DNA of 64,000 bases from an uncultured Phascolarctobacterium sp. (lineage in GTDB: Bacteria; Bacillota; Negativicutes; Acidaminococcales; Acidaminococcaceae), in NCBI RefSeq assembly GCF_900770955.1, contig NZ_CAAGLX010000013.1, positions 62,001 through 126,000 on the forward strand, in the 5' to 3' direction. The notes under the pieces are model-generated. The model worked only from the letters and a program-made list of their open reading frames with translations. It was not told the origin of the DNA and made no database searches. Each line of letters begins with the position of its first letter. Within the stretch, counting starts at the first letter, position 1. A program made the position numbers and the translations under genes. Positions 26,577 through 33,736 of this stretch are shown here, one piece after another.

Positions 26577-27185
26577 TTATATAGGATTTTCAAGGTTGTA
26601 AAAGGGTGTAGGAAATGATCCGTCTTTTTGACGCTGATGCTTGAATAAAGCATCGTTCAGATGACATAAATAAAGGTACTCTTGATTTTCAAATTTCTTT
26701 AATAATGTCTTATCGCCAATCAGAGGTAGGCAGTACCTTGCTTCCTCCGGAACGGTGTCAGCATAACGAGCAATCCTGTAAGAGATATACATATTAGCTA
26801 GAAAGATAATGTTAGCACGTTCTCCCTGGGTGTAATTCTCAATGCGCAGTTGTGGAACCAGGTAAGTTGTGTCTAAATGCAAATCGCTGGCTAAATCTTT
26901 GTGAGAACCAAAATATTGCTCTCCAAAGCGGTAACTTATGATATCATCTTCTAATTTCAGAAGGAAGGATTCATTATAAGGAAAATCAGTGTGCCCAAGC
27001 ATGAAATCACTTGAAACAGCAAATAGATTACAAATGCGGTCAAACATAAAGAGTGTTGGCTGTGCTTTTTCTTTTTCCCACATGGTAATGCTAGGTGCTT
27101 TTATATTAAGAATCATGGCTAATTCTCTTGTTGTTAATTTATAGGTAGTACGGAGTAACTCCATTCGTTTATAAAACTTAGACAT
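26577..27185 (-). CDS. CI-like HTH regulator of the element
   Basis: A 202-residue protein. The N-terminal XRE-type HTH covers about residues 5-62 (ELAMILNIKAPSITMWEKEK). The remaining 140 residues contain two long helical stretches and the sequence GERANIIFLANMY; no protease or metal-binding motif was recognised. It is transcribed away from the excisionase/rep/int genes, the usual arrangement for an element repressor. AAGAGGT precedes the ATG. Confidence 0.75.
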   Translation of the reverse strand: MSKFYKRMELLRTTYKLTTRELAMILNIKAPSITMWEKEKAQPTLFMFDRICNLFAVSSDFMLGHTDFPYNESFLLKLEDDIISYRFGEQYFGSHKDLASDLHLDTTYLVPQLRIENYTQGERANIIFLANMYISYRIARYADTVPEEARYCLPLIGDKTLLKKFENQEYLYLCHLNDALFKHQRQKDGSFPTPFYNLENPI

Positions 27186-27267
27186 TATATACCTCTTAAA
27201 TAAAAGTGAAAATCACAAAAATGTTAAAAAGAAACCTTGTAAAGCAAAAACATGCGTGATAAAATAT

Positions 27268-27310
27268 ACTTAACAAACATGATAAAAATAACTTAACAAG
27301 AGTACTTAAG
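27268..27310. promoter_or_regulatory. Repeated ACTTAACAA boxes in the divergent regulatory gap
   Basis: ACTTAACAA occurs at 27268-27276 and 27291-27299, with a third related box ACTTAAG at 27304-27310. They lie between the regulator and the divergent xis-like gene, where a repressor or Xis would bind. Confidence 0.4.
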
Positions 27311-27363
27311 CTATATATCCTAATTATAGCATATCATGAGGATTGCGGAAAGGAGCTTCTAAC

Positions 27364-27582
27364 ATGAGTGATAAATTATACTATTCGTTAAGTGACGTTC
27401 GTAGCGAGGTATATCAAAACCAAGTGTGTATGGCAACCTTGCAAACTATGGCTAAGACAAAAAAGATACCTACTATACGAGTGATGAGCCGTATTTTTGT
27501 ACCGCGTTGGTGGGTTGAGCAGCAAATCAAAATAGCTACGGGTGAGAATAGTAGCGAAAATGATGGCAGCGGCAAACAGTGA
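27364..27582 (+). CDS. Excisionase-like / HTH DNA-binding protein
   Basis: A 72-residue protein with a compact winged-helix-like pattern: YYSLSDVRSEVYQNQVCMAT, then MAKTKKIPTIRVMSRIFVPRWWVE. This is the layout of MerR/Xis-type DNA-binding domains in which a position-sensing helix ends at an Arg-Trp pair. Start ATG 27364 with AAGGAG 7 bases upstream. It precedes the Rep-like and integrase genes. Confidence 0.6.
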   Translation: MSDKLYYSLSDVRSEVYQNQVCMATLQTMAKTKKIPTIRVMSRIFVPRWWVEQQIKIATGENSSENDGSGKQ

Positions 27583-28456
27583 GTATTTAACTCCTTCAAT
27601 CGATTATGCTGATGTTAGATTTAATTTCGTGTCTGATGGTAAGGAGATGAGCATTGCTCTACATCAATTTTTAGATTTTCTTGTCTATAATGCATATAAT
27701 CGGCGCAAAATGATGCGAAATGATGATTTGTCTGTTTTTTATGTAAGTCCTGGTGAGTATTTTGCATTTATAGGAAGAAAGCGACCGAGTTCTAAGGATT
27801 ACACTAATTTTAATGCTTCATTTGTGAAACTTAAGCATTCAGATTTTAATTTTTGCAAAGATAAAAATAATCATCTGCTAATGGCTTCATGCTCCATTTT
27901 AATCTCATATGTGATTTCTAAAAGTAAAACTGATTATCGCAAGGTTATTTATGCTTACAACCTTAATCCACTTGTTTTTCAATTTTATTCTTGGCAGAAT
28001 CGTAATATTGTACAATATTTGGGCATTAGTGGCTTAGTTGGGCGAAAATATTCGTATCTATTGTACGTATATCTTTTGCGTCGAGGTATAGAGCTAAGAA
28101 AAAGCCTGGATATTGATTACGATACGTTGGGGCGGAATTTAAAACGTCCGGATAACGAGGAAAATAAGCAGTTTAATCGAAACCTGAAGTCTGCGGTAGA
28201 CGAAATTAATAAATTAGCTGAAAATAGTAAAATCAAATTTAATATTAAGGTTAAGATTGACAATAGAAGGAGAATAGCAACATTTACTCTTCTTAAAAAT
28301 GCTAAAAGTAATGATAAGAGCGTAAGGGTTGTAAATAAATCTCTTAATAGTGCTGATGTTAAAATGTCGATTTATAAAACAAAAAATGCATCAGATTACA
28401 TACCATGGAGTTTTGGTGATGATGACATTTATAATAAAATTTATCCGGAGGGATGA
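27560..28456 (+). CDS. Probable replication initiator (Rep-like)
   Basis: A 298-residue protein not confidently recognised. The layout suggests an iteron-type initiator: two winged-helix-like halves, the first around LHQFLDFLVYNAYNRRKMM and the second around YSYLLYVYLLRRGIELRKSL, rich in Lys/Arg/Asn. Support comes from the three iteron repeats about 1.1 kb upstream and from position between xis-like and int genes. The start is uncertain: GTG 27542, ATG 27560 or ATG 27563 are possible, all overlapping the previous gene. It overlaps no motif of relaxases or primases. Confidence 0.5.
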   Translation: MMAAANSEYLTPSIDYADVRFNFVSDGKEMSIALHQFLDFLVYNAYNRRKMMRNDDLSVFYVSPGEYFAFIGRKRPSSKDYTNFNASFVKLKHSDFNFCKDKNNHLLMASCSILISYVISKSKTDYRKVIYAYNLNPLVFQFYSWQNRNIVQYLGISGLVGRKYSYLLYVYLLRRGIELRKSLDIDYDTLGRNLKRPDNEENKQFNRNLKSAVDEINKLAENSKIKFNIKVKIDNRRRIATFTLLKNAKSNDKSVRVVNKSLNSADVKMSIYKTKNASDYIPWSFGDDDIYNKIYPEG

Positions 28457-28458
28457 TA

Positions 28459-29700
28459 ATGTCTAGGCGTGGTAATGGCGAAGGTTCGCTTAAACATGAT
28501 GTAAAAAATAGAAGATGGATTTGGTGCGGTAAGATTGATAATAGTGATAAGAAAAAGTATTTTACCGCTAAAACAAAAAAAGCTGTGCTTACTAAAGTAG
28601 ATGAGTATAAAGCATCTATGGATAGACGGAACAACTTTAATAATATGACATTATGTGAGTGGAGTGAAATTTGGCTAGCAGCAGTTGAAGGTACAGTAAA
28701 GCCTAAAACATATGAATATTATTATAAGTTCTTTTGCAACTACATCAACGATGCAATGGGAAATAAGTTATTGGGAGACATAAAAAGTCTTGATATCCAA
28801 TACTTCCTAAAAAACCTTGCAACAAAGCCTGCTCTTAAAGGAAAGCCGTTGAGCCCGGCAACAGTTAATGGTGTACGCAGGACTATAAATGCTTGTCTGA
28901 ACTATGCGGTAGATAATGATATTATAAGGAGCAATCCTGCTAAAAGTACGAAGCCTATCAGAAATACAAAAAGACAAGAAATTACGGTGTTGTCTAAAGA
29001 ACAGCTGATGATGCTATTGGATGTTGCTGCGCAAAAAGATTATATACATATCACGGGAGCGCAGTATAAGGAAGATATAGGGCAGGCATACCTAAGAAGC
29101 TGTTATTACTTTGCGTTGGTTCTTGAGGCTGCCAGCGGCCTTAGAATAGGTGAGCTGTTTGCTCTGACCTGGTCTGATTTAGACCTTGATGCTCAAGTTG
29201 TACATGTAAAGCAAACTATGGTATGGGGAAGTGCTGATGTGAAATTTGTCAGTCCCAAGACGCTTCGTTCTAAGCGTGATATTGATATTGACGATTGCAC
29301 AGTTCAGAAACTGAAAAAATGGCAGATTTGGCAAAAGCAATATGCAGCGCAGTTTGAGAGTATATTTTTAAATAGCGATGGACTTGTCTTTACCAACAGT
29401 TTTGGCAAACCTATTAATTACACCAACTTTTATCAGCGCTATTGGCGAAAATTATTGTTAGCAGCTGAGCTTCCGGAGGGATTTACTTTTCATGCGTTGA
29501 GACATACGCACGCATCTTTATTGTTAATGGCAGGCGAAAACATCAAAGTTGTCAGTGAGCGCTTAGGTCATAGCAGTGTATCAACGACGTATAATATATA
29601 TTGTCATGTTGTGCCAAATTTGCAAAAGCATGCTGCTCAAAAATATAAAGACTTAAATATTTTGGGCGGCCGTGAAATTGATGCATTATTCGACAGTTGA
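28459..29700 (+). CDS. int: Tyrosine recombinase / integrase
   Basis: A 413-residue phage-type integrase. An N-terminal AP2-like arm-binding domain (RGNGEGSLKHD to about residue 55) precedes a SAM-like core-binding domain (about 63-165) and the catalytic domain. Active-site residues are Arg229 (GLRIGELFALTW), His345 and Arg348 (FHALRHTH), His371 (LGHSS) and Tyr381 (STTYNIYCHV). Start 28459 is 6 bases after GGAGGG; ATG 28453 is inside the spacing. It should catalyse integration at the tRNA-Thr anticodon loop. Unusually, int lies in mid-element rather than at the end. Confidence 0.93.
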   Translation: MSRRGNGEGSLKHDVKNRRWIWCGKIDNSDKKKYFTAKTKKAVLTKVDEYKASMDRRNNFNNMTLCEWSEIWLAAVEGTVKPKTYEYYYKFFCNYINDAMGNKLLGDIKSLDIQYFLKNLATKPALKGKPLSPATVNGVRRTINACLNYAVDNDIIRSNPAKSTKPIRNTKRQEITVLSKEQLMMLLDVAAQKDYIHITGAQYKEDIGQAYLRSCYYFALVLEAASGLRIGELFALTWSDLDLDAQVVHVKQTMVWGSADVKFVSPKTLRSKRDIDIDDCTVQKLKKWQIWQKQYAAQFESIFLNSDGLVFTNSFGKPINYTNFYQRYWRKLLLAAELPEGFTFHALRHTHASLLLMAGENIKVVSERLGHSSVSTTYNIYCHVVPNLQKHAAQKYKDLNILGGREIDALFDS

Positions 29701-29747
29701 GTTTATTTTATGCTTAATATGGCAGTAAGTGATTTTTTCGCAGTATG

Positions 29748-29833
29748 GCAAGCTTCCTGTTTGAGTACTCAAACAGAGCTTGCAAGGGCGGAGGACCGCC
29801 CTTTGAACCCACCCGGCAAGGATGAACCTTGCC
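29748..29833. other. oriT-like region: three consecutive inverted repeats
   Basis: The 159-base gap ahead of mobC holds three adjoining inverted repeats. IR1 (29748-29783) has GCAAGCT/AGCTTGC-type ends around the perfect CTGTTTGAG-TA-CTCAAACAG. IR2 (29784-29803) is AAGGGCGG-AGGA-CCGCCCTT. IR3 (29815-29833) is GGCAAGG-ATGAA-CCTTGCC. Placement directly upstream of mobC-relaxase is where MOB-type origins of transfer lie. Confidence 0.75.
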
Positions 29834-29859
29834 TTAAAACACGCTAATCGAGGCAAAAC

Positions 29860-30237
29860 ATGACTGAGCGCAAGAGAAATGTGCAGATAAAATTTTATGT
29901 TACTGAAGAAGAAGCTTGTTTATTGCAACAAAAAATAGACGATTCAGGCAAGAGCCGCAGAGAATTTTTTCTGCAGCTTGCCAGTAGCGGAAAAATTGTA
30001 AGGCTGGATTCATTGATGAGCGAGCTGAAAAGACAGGGGAATAATCTTAACCAGCTTACTAAAGTTTTTAATACTTACGGAGATAAGCCCTTATACAGTA
30101 AAAACGCAATGGAAAGTGTAAGCAAGATTTTGGAAGAGGTCGTAAAAACATGGCGATTATTAAATCAATTTCTAGCCGTTCAATCAAACACACACTTAAA
30201 TACATCACGCAAGAAGCAAAAACCTCAACAAAACTGA
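29860..30237 (+). CDS. mobC: MobC-family relaxosome accessory protein
   Basis: A 125-residue protein matching plasmid MobC: an N-terminal ribbon-helix-helix-like segment (VQIKFYVTEEEACLLQQKID), then SRREFFLQLASSGKIV and the family core LMSELKRQGNNLNQLTKVFN. It would help open oriT for the relaxase. Its last 88 bases overlap the relaxase gene in another frame. Confidence 0.85.
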   Translation: MTERKRNVQIKFYVTEEEACLLQQKIDDSGKSRREFFLQLASSGKIVRLDSLMSELKRQGNNLNQLTKVFNTYGDKPLYSKNAMESVSKILEEVVKTWRLLNQFLAVQSNTHLNTSRKKQKPQQN

Positions 30238-31238
30238 TAACAGGCATTAACTGTGAAGCAGATACTGCCTTGATGCAGATGCAGGTAGTTAAGAAGGTAT
30301 ATGGAAAAATAAATGGCAGAAGTTGTTTTCATTATGTCCAGAGCTTTGCTCCGGATGAAAAGGTTACTCCAGAGCTTGTACATCAGATTGGCTGCGAGCT
30401 GGTGGCAAAATGCAAAAAATTCACAGGTTTTCAGGCTGTTATAGCTACTCATATTGATCGTGAGCATATCCACAATCATATTGTGTTTAACTCCGTCAGA
30501 ATGACTGACGGCAAAAAAATGCAGAGCAGCAAGGCTGACTTAAAGGCCTTGAAAGCTTTGAGTGATGAGTGCTGCATGAAGCATGGCTTAACAATTACAG
30601 AAAAAGGAAAGACCTTTGCAGGAGTTGAAAGAGAAGAGGTGAGCACGTCTAGAACAGGCGGTTATAGGGTACTTATGGCAGCCAAGAACGGGAATGTTGA
30701 TTCTTGGGTAGCAGATATCGCTGTAGCTGTTCTTGAAAACAAGCACCTTGCTGTTAGTAGGGAAGATTTTTGTGAGCGGATGAATAAGGCTGGGATTGAA
30801 GTAAAATGGACAGATGGCAGAAAGAACATAACTTTCTACTTTGGCAAAAAGAAGGTCAGATCCAGCAGGCTGCAGGAATACTTCAAGATAGATTTTAGTA
30901 AGGAGGGCTTGGAAAGTGAATTTGAAAGCAATAGAGAGGGTGATAGAGCAACAAAAGAAGCAGATAAGCAGGTTGCTGGAAGAAAAGAAAGCTTTGAAGA
31001 AGCAATTAGAGCAGCAGGAAGTGAGTTATCAGCAAGAACTGCAGAGCTTAGAGCAGAGATTGAAAGAGCTGCAAGAGAATTATCAGAGAGTACCGGAAGA
31101 AGTGAAGCAACCGATACAAGGTACACGTCCGAAGAGGAAATTAATACTCTTCCCTTGAAAAGAAAAACAAAATTGGTATGGCAGCAGTCGGAAGATGATG
31201 ACATGGATAATAGTAGAGAGCGTGATTTTGACGCTTAA
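30150..31238 (+). CDS. mobA: MOBP-type relaxase
   Basis: A 362-residue relaxase that nicks oriT. The candidate catalytic Tyr is Tyr18 in HTLKYIT, and the metal-binding histidine motif is HIDREHIHNHIVFN (His101, 106, 108, 110). The last 120 residues are charged and helical and lack any primase or helicase domain, so this is a minimal relaxase typical of IMEs. GAGG precedes the ATG. A separate coiled-coil reading frame lies inside its 3' end. Confidence 0.9.
   Translation: MAIIKSISSRSIKHTLKYITQEAKTSTKLITGINCEADTALMQMQVVKKVYGKINGRSCFHYVQSFAPDEKVTPELVHQIGCELVAKCKKFTGFQAVIATHIDREHIHNHIVFNSVRMTDGKKMQSSKADLKALKALSDECCMKHGLTITEKGKTFAGVEREEVSTSRTGGYRVLMAAKNGNVDSWVADIAVAVLENKHLAVSREDFCERMNKAGIEVKWTDGRKNITFYFGKKKVRSSRLQEYFKIDFSKEGLESEFESNREGDRATKEADKQVAGRKESFEEAIRAAGSELSARTAELRAEIERAARELSESTGRSEATDTRYTSEEEINTLPLKRKTKLVWQQSEDDDMDNSRERDFDA
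30916..31158 (+). CDS. Nested coiled-coil protein inside the relaxase gene
   Basis: An 80-codon frame wholly inside the relaxase gene in a different phase. It starts at GTG with a strong AAGGAGG 8 bases upstream (30900-30906). The product is an almost continuous heptad coiled coil (IERVIEQQKKQISRLLEEKK, ELQSLEQRLKELQENYQ) ending in a basic tail. ColE1-type plasmids encode MobB and MobD entirely inside mobA in the same way, so this may be a relaxosome partner. The relaxase frame over the same DNA is low-complexity and charged, consistent with dual coding. Confidence 0.6.
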   Translation: MNLKAIERVIEQQKKQISRLLEEKKALKKQLEQQEVSYQQELQSLEQRLKELQENYQRVPEEVKQPIQGTRPKRKLILFP

Positions 31239-31267
31239 GTCAGTTTGGAATATATTTACGCAATGAA

Positions 31268-31304
31268 AAAAGCCACGGGACTATAAAATCTCGTGGCTTT
31301 TGCT
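31268..31304. terminator. Bidirectional terminator after the mob genes
   Basis: AAAAGCCACG (31268-31277) pairs with CGTGGCTTTT (31292-31301). A-run before and T-run after make it usable from both strands. Confidence 0.8.
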
Positions 31305-31618
31305 TAAATATCTTCATCTATGGCTTCGTTTAACATTTCTCCCAAGAACATCAAGCCTGCCCAAAGCAGTAGCAAATTGGGGAAGAACTCTGTATCGCGC
31401 AGAAATGCAATGTATCCTAATGGAGCAAGCAGTGCTATAGCAAGAATTTTGAGCATTAGGCTGCGGGACATTTTATACTCGGTTTGGAAATCATTTTGCT
31501 GCAGCACATAAGCCAGCATCTTATTTAAGTTAAGACGAGTCATATTTTTGCTGCTCATTTTGTCGGTAAATTCTTTTTCAATATGCTTATCTTCTAAATA
31601 AAGAACGTTGCCGGACAA
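31304..31618 (-). CDS. Small membrane protein of unknown function
   Basis: Up to 104 residues if read from TTG 31618; an ATG at 31558 gives 84. The N-terminal part is polar and charged. The C-terminal half has two hydrophobic segments (SLMLKILAIALLAPLGYIAF and FFPNLLLLWAGLMFLGEML) and an acidic end. No strong RBS is seen for either start. It faces the RiPP genes across a 318-base gap; an immunity or regulatory role is only a guess. Confidence 0.45.
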   Translation of the reverse strand: MSGNVLYLEDKHIEKEFTDKMSSKNMTRLNLNKMLAYVLQQNDFQTEYKMSRSLMLKILAIALLAPLGYIAFLRDTEFFPNLLLLWAGLMFLGEMLNEAIDEDI

Positions 31619-31936
31619 GGGTTTGATTTATGCTTGAAAATTTTGTATAACTTATATTAGCAATAGTATGCTTGAGTTAAAAAAGATTCATAAATATTAT
31701 TGAATATACATATAATTGAGTTGTGACATTTATAGATGTTGTGGTATCTTTGTGAGTAAAAAATATGTTCCTATGATTATCATAAAATTCTATACAGGAT
31801 GCAAGGTTTTTAAGCATAATATTTCATACTTATAACTATTAGGTATGTGTAAAAATAGTTATATTGCACTATATTTTTTATAGTGCTATAATAATAATGT
31901 AGCATTATATTACTGTCATAAAGGAGGGAATGTTAA
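31619..31936. other. A+T-rich regulatory gap upstream of the precursor genes
   Basis: About 318 bases without a gene. The only clear signal is the promoter/palindrome at 31864-31892 and the GGAGGGA RBS at 31923-31929. Confidence 0.6.
31864..31892 (+). promoter_or_regulatory. Promoter of the RiPP operon with operator-like palindrome
   Basis: TTGCAC (31864-31869), exactly 17 bases, then consensus TATAAT (31887-31892). The spacer is filled by a perfect inverted repeat GCACTATA-TTTTT-TATAGTGC (31866-31886), which overlaps the -35. A bound repressor here would block polymerase. Transcription would start about 40 bases before the first precursor gene. Confidence 0.75.
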
Positions 31937-32161
31937 ATGAATTTATGTGATTTTAACTTTTCGATGGCAAAATATTCTTCTAGATTAAGTATCAGCAGCA
32001 GTGACTTCTTAATTAATGTTGGTGAAGAGCATACAAAAGCCTACGGTCGTTGTGGAGTTGGTTATGGATGTTCTGGTGGTGGCGGTACGTGCGGTTGTGG
32101 TTACAGATGTACTGGCGGTGGTGGCCAATGCGGTTCTGGCTATAACTGTTCTGGTAGCTAA
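31937..32161 (+). CDS. RiPP precursor peptide 1 (Cys/Gly repeat)
   Basis: A 74-residue peptide. The leader (about residues 1-35) begins MNLCDFNFSMAK and contains SSRLSIS. The core starts near YGR and holds three tandem 13-residue units of the form C-G-x-G-Y-x-C-(S/T)-G4-x, at Cys39/45, 52/58 and 65/71, with an extra Cys54. The third unit ends CSGS. The RBS is GGAGGGA. It lies 48 bases upstream of a close paralogue and ahead of a radical SAM/SPASM enzyme, so it is read as its substrate. The core shows more variation between units than precursor 2. Confidence 0.85.
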   Translation: MNLCDFNFSMAKYSSRLSISSSDFLINVGEEHTKAYGRCGVGYGCSGGGGTCGCGYRCTGGGGQCGSGYNCSGS

Positions 32162-32209
32162 GCTACAATATCTGTATGGTATTTAATTAAGAAATAAAGG
32201 AATTTAGAT

Positions 32210-32434
32210 ATGAATTTATGCGATTTTGATATTTCGATGGCAAAGACTACTTCAAAATTAAGTATTAATGAACGATTCTTAGAATCTGATGATTATAGTG
32301 ATCGTGCTAAGGTTTATGGCCGATGCGGTGGTGGTTTTAATTGCTCTGGTGGCGGCGGTCAATGTGGCGGAGGTTTTAACTGTTCTGGTGGCGGCGGTCA
32401 ATGTGGTGGCGGCTTTAATTGTTCTGGTAGCTAA
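32210..32434 (+). CDS. RiPP precursor peptide 2 (Cys/Gly repeat)
   Basis: A second 74-residue precursor. Leader MNLCDFDISMAK and SKLSIN match precursor 1; the region 20-34 is more acidic (ERFLESDDYSD). The core is three nearly perfect 13-residue units CGGGFNCSGGGGQ, the last ending CSGS, with Cys at 39, 45, 52, 58, 65 and 71 (CX5C, spaced by X6). In DNA this is a 39-bp tandem repeat with mostly silent differences between units, so the peptide pattern is under selection. AAGGAATTTAG precedes the ATG. It ends 32 bases before the maturase gene. Confidence 0.87.
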   Translation: MNLCDFDISMAKTTSKLSINERFLESDDYSDRAKVYGRCGGGFNCSGGGGQCGGGFNCSGGGGQCGGGFNCSGS

Positions 32435-32466
32435 AATTCAATTATAATTATTGTTAGGAGATAGAA

Positions 32467-33735
32467 ATGATTACTGATTGTTTAAGAGTATACGAAAAAG
32501 ACGAAAAATATCTTGTCTTAAACCCGAATGTCCCATCTTGGATAGTAACTAATATTAACGGCGTTTTGGTTTTAAAATGCTACAGAGAAGATATTGACTT
32601 TGAGGATATTGCAACAACTTTTTGTGATCAGTGTCCTTTTATATCTCCTAACGAAGTTGTTCGTTTCTTGGAGAAGGCTCGGTCTGCTAGATTATTTGAA
32701 AGTCCAAAGGCTTACGAGTATAAAACAGGAATACTTAATTCAATTTATCTTAATATGACAAAACTTTGTAACTTTAGTTGTTCGTATTGCTATGCGTCTT
32801 CTAGGGTAGAATCTTCTGAAAAGATGTTGAGTCAAAGCAAATATTTTGCGATTATAGATGAGGTTTCAGCACTTAATAATAATGTTGTTGTAAATTTTAC
32901 TGGTGGAGAGCCTTTATTATCATCTTTTACAATTCCGACTGCTCAATATTGTAAGTCTAAAGGATTAACTACATATTTATTAAGCAATGGTTCTCTTATT
33001 AATGAAAAAAATATTGACGAGATAGTTAGCGTTTTTGATCATATTAAAATTAGTATGGATGGTAGTAATCGTGAATTATTTGGGAAATATAGAGGCGAAA
33101 AAAACTATGACAAAGTTGTCAATGCAATAGAGTTATTAATTTCAAAGAATGTTGATGTCATGATATCTATGGTAATTACAAAGGAAAACTATCATGATGT
33201 TTCCAATATGGTAGACAAATGGGGGCGAAGAGTAACTTTCATGCCGCTGTTTCCCATGGGAAGTGCGTTGGAAAATGAAGAAAACAATGCTTTAAGTGGC
33301 GAAAAATATTATGATGTTTTAAACCATGATGCTCGAATAGAGCCTTTTTCTGGGATTATAAACTACTTAAAGAGTAATCATAACAGACCTATTATGAAAT
33401 GTGCTATTGGCGACTGTGAATTAAGTATATCATCATCTGGTGATGTATATCCTTGTCAACTATTGCATGAAGAAAAATACTACTTGGGTAATATTAGCGA
33501 ATATACTTTAGAAGAAATTCTGCGTACTTCAATTGATAAAGGTATTGGCAATCATACGGTTGATAAAATGGATAGATGTAAAAATTGCGATGTAAGATAT
33601 ATTTGTGGTGGAGCCTGTCAAGCTAGGCACAATAGCGAAACCGGTTCTATAGATAACGTTGGAAACTTTTGTGAATATGAAAAACGCGGTATAATAAATG
33701 GAATTATTGCTAATGCTGTTATGCTAGATATATGA
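32467..33735 (+). CDS. Radical SAM/SPASM peptide maturase
   Basis: A 422-residue enzyme. Residues 1-80 look like a PqqD-type peptide recognition element (YLVLNPNVPSWIVTNING). The radical SAM cluster motif CNFSCSYC uses Cys101, 105 and 108, with GGEP at 146-149. The SPASM region supplies Cys312, 317, 330, 371, 374, 380, 384 and 402 (CKNCDVRYICGGAC), enough for two auxiliary iron-sulfur clusters. Such enzymes install thioether or C-C crosslinks in ribosomal peptides. AGGAG lies before the ATG. It sits between the precursor genes and the exporter in the same operon. Confidence 0.92.
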   Translation: MITDCLRVYEKDEKYLVLNPNVPSWIVTNINGVLVLKCYREDIDFEDIATTFCDQCPFISPNEVVRFLEKARSARLFESPKAYEYKTGILNSIYLNMTKLCNFSCSYCYASSRVESSEKMLSQSKYFAIIDEVSALNNNVVVNFTGGEPLLSSFTIPTAQYCKSKGLTTYLLSNGSLINEKNIDEIVSVFDHIKISMDGSNRELFGKYRGEKNYDKVVNAIELLISKNVDVMISMVITKENYHDVSNMVDKWGRRVTFMPLFPMGSALENEENNALSGEKYYDVLNHDARIEPFSGIINYLKSNHNRPIMKCAIGDCELSISSSGDVYPCQLLHEEKYYLGNISEYTLEEILRTSIDKGIGNHTVDKMDRCKNCDVRYICGGACQARHNSETGSIDNVGNFCEYEKRGIINGIIANAVMLDI

Positions 33736-33736
33736 T

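Noticed and set aside
30836..31204. Minus-strand 122-codon frame opposite the relaxase end
   Set aside because: Ser/Leu-rich translation is the complement of the charged helical region and has no RBS.
31937..32434. Interpretation of the repeat peptides as metallothioneins or Gly-rich structural proteins
   Set aside because: The leader-core layout, duplicate genes and immediate radical SAM/SPASM and exporter neighbours fit a RiPP far better.
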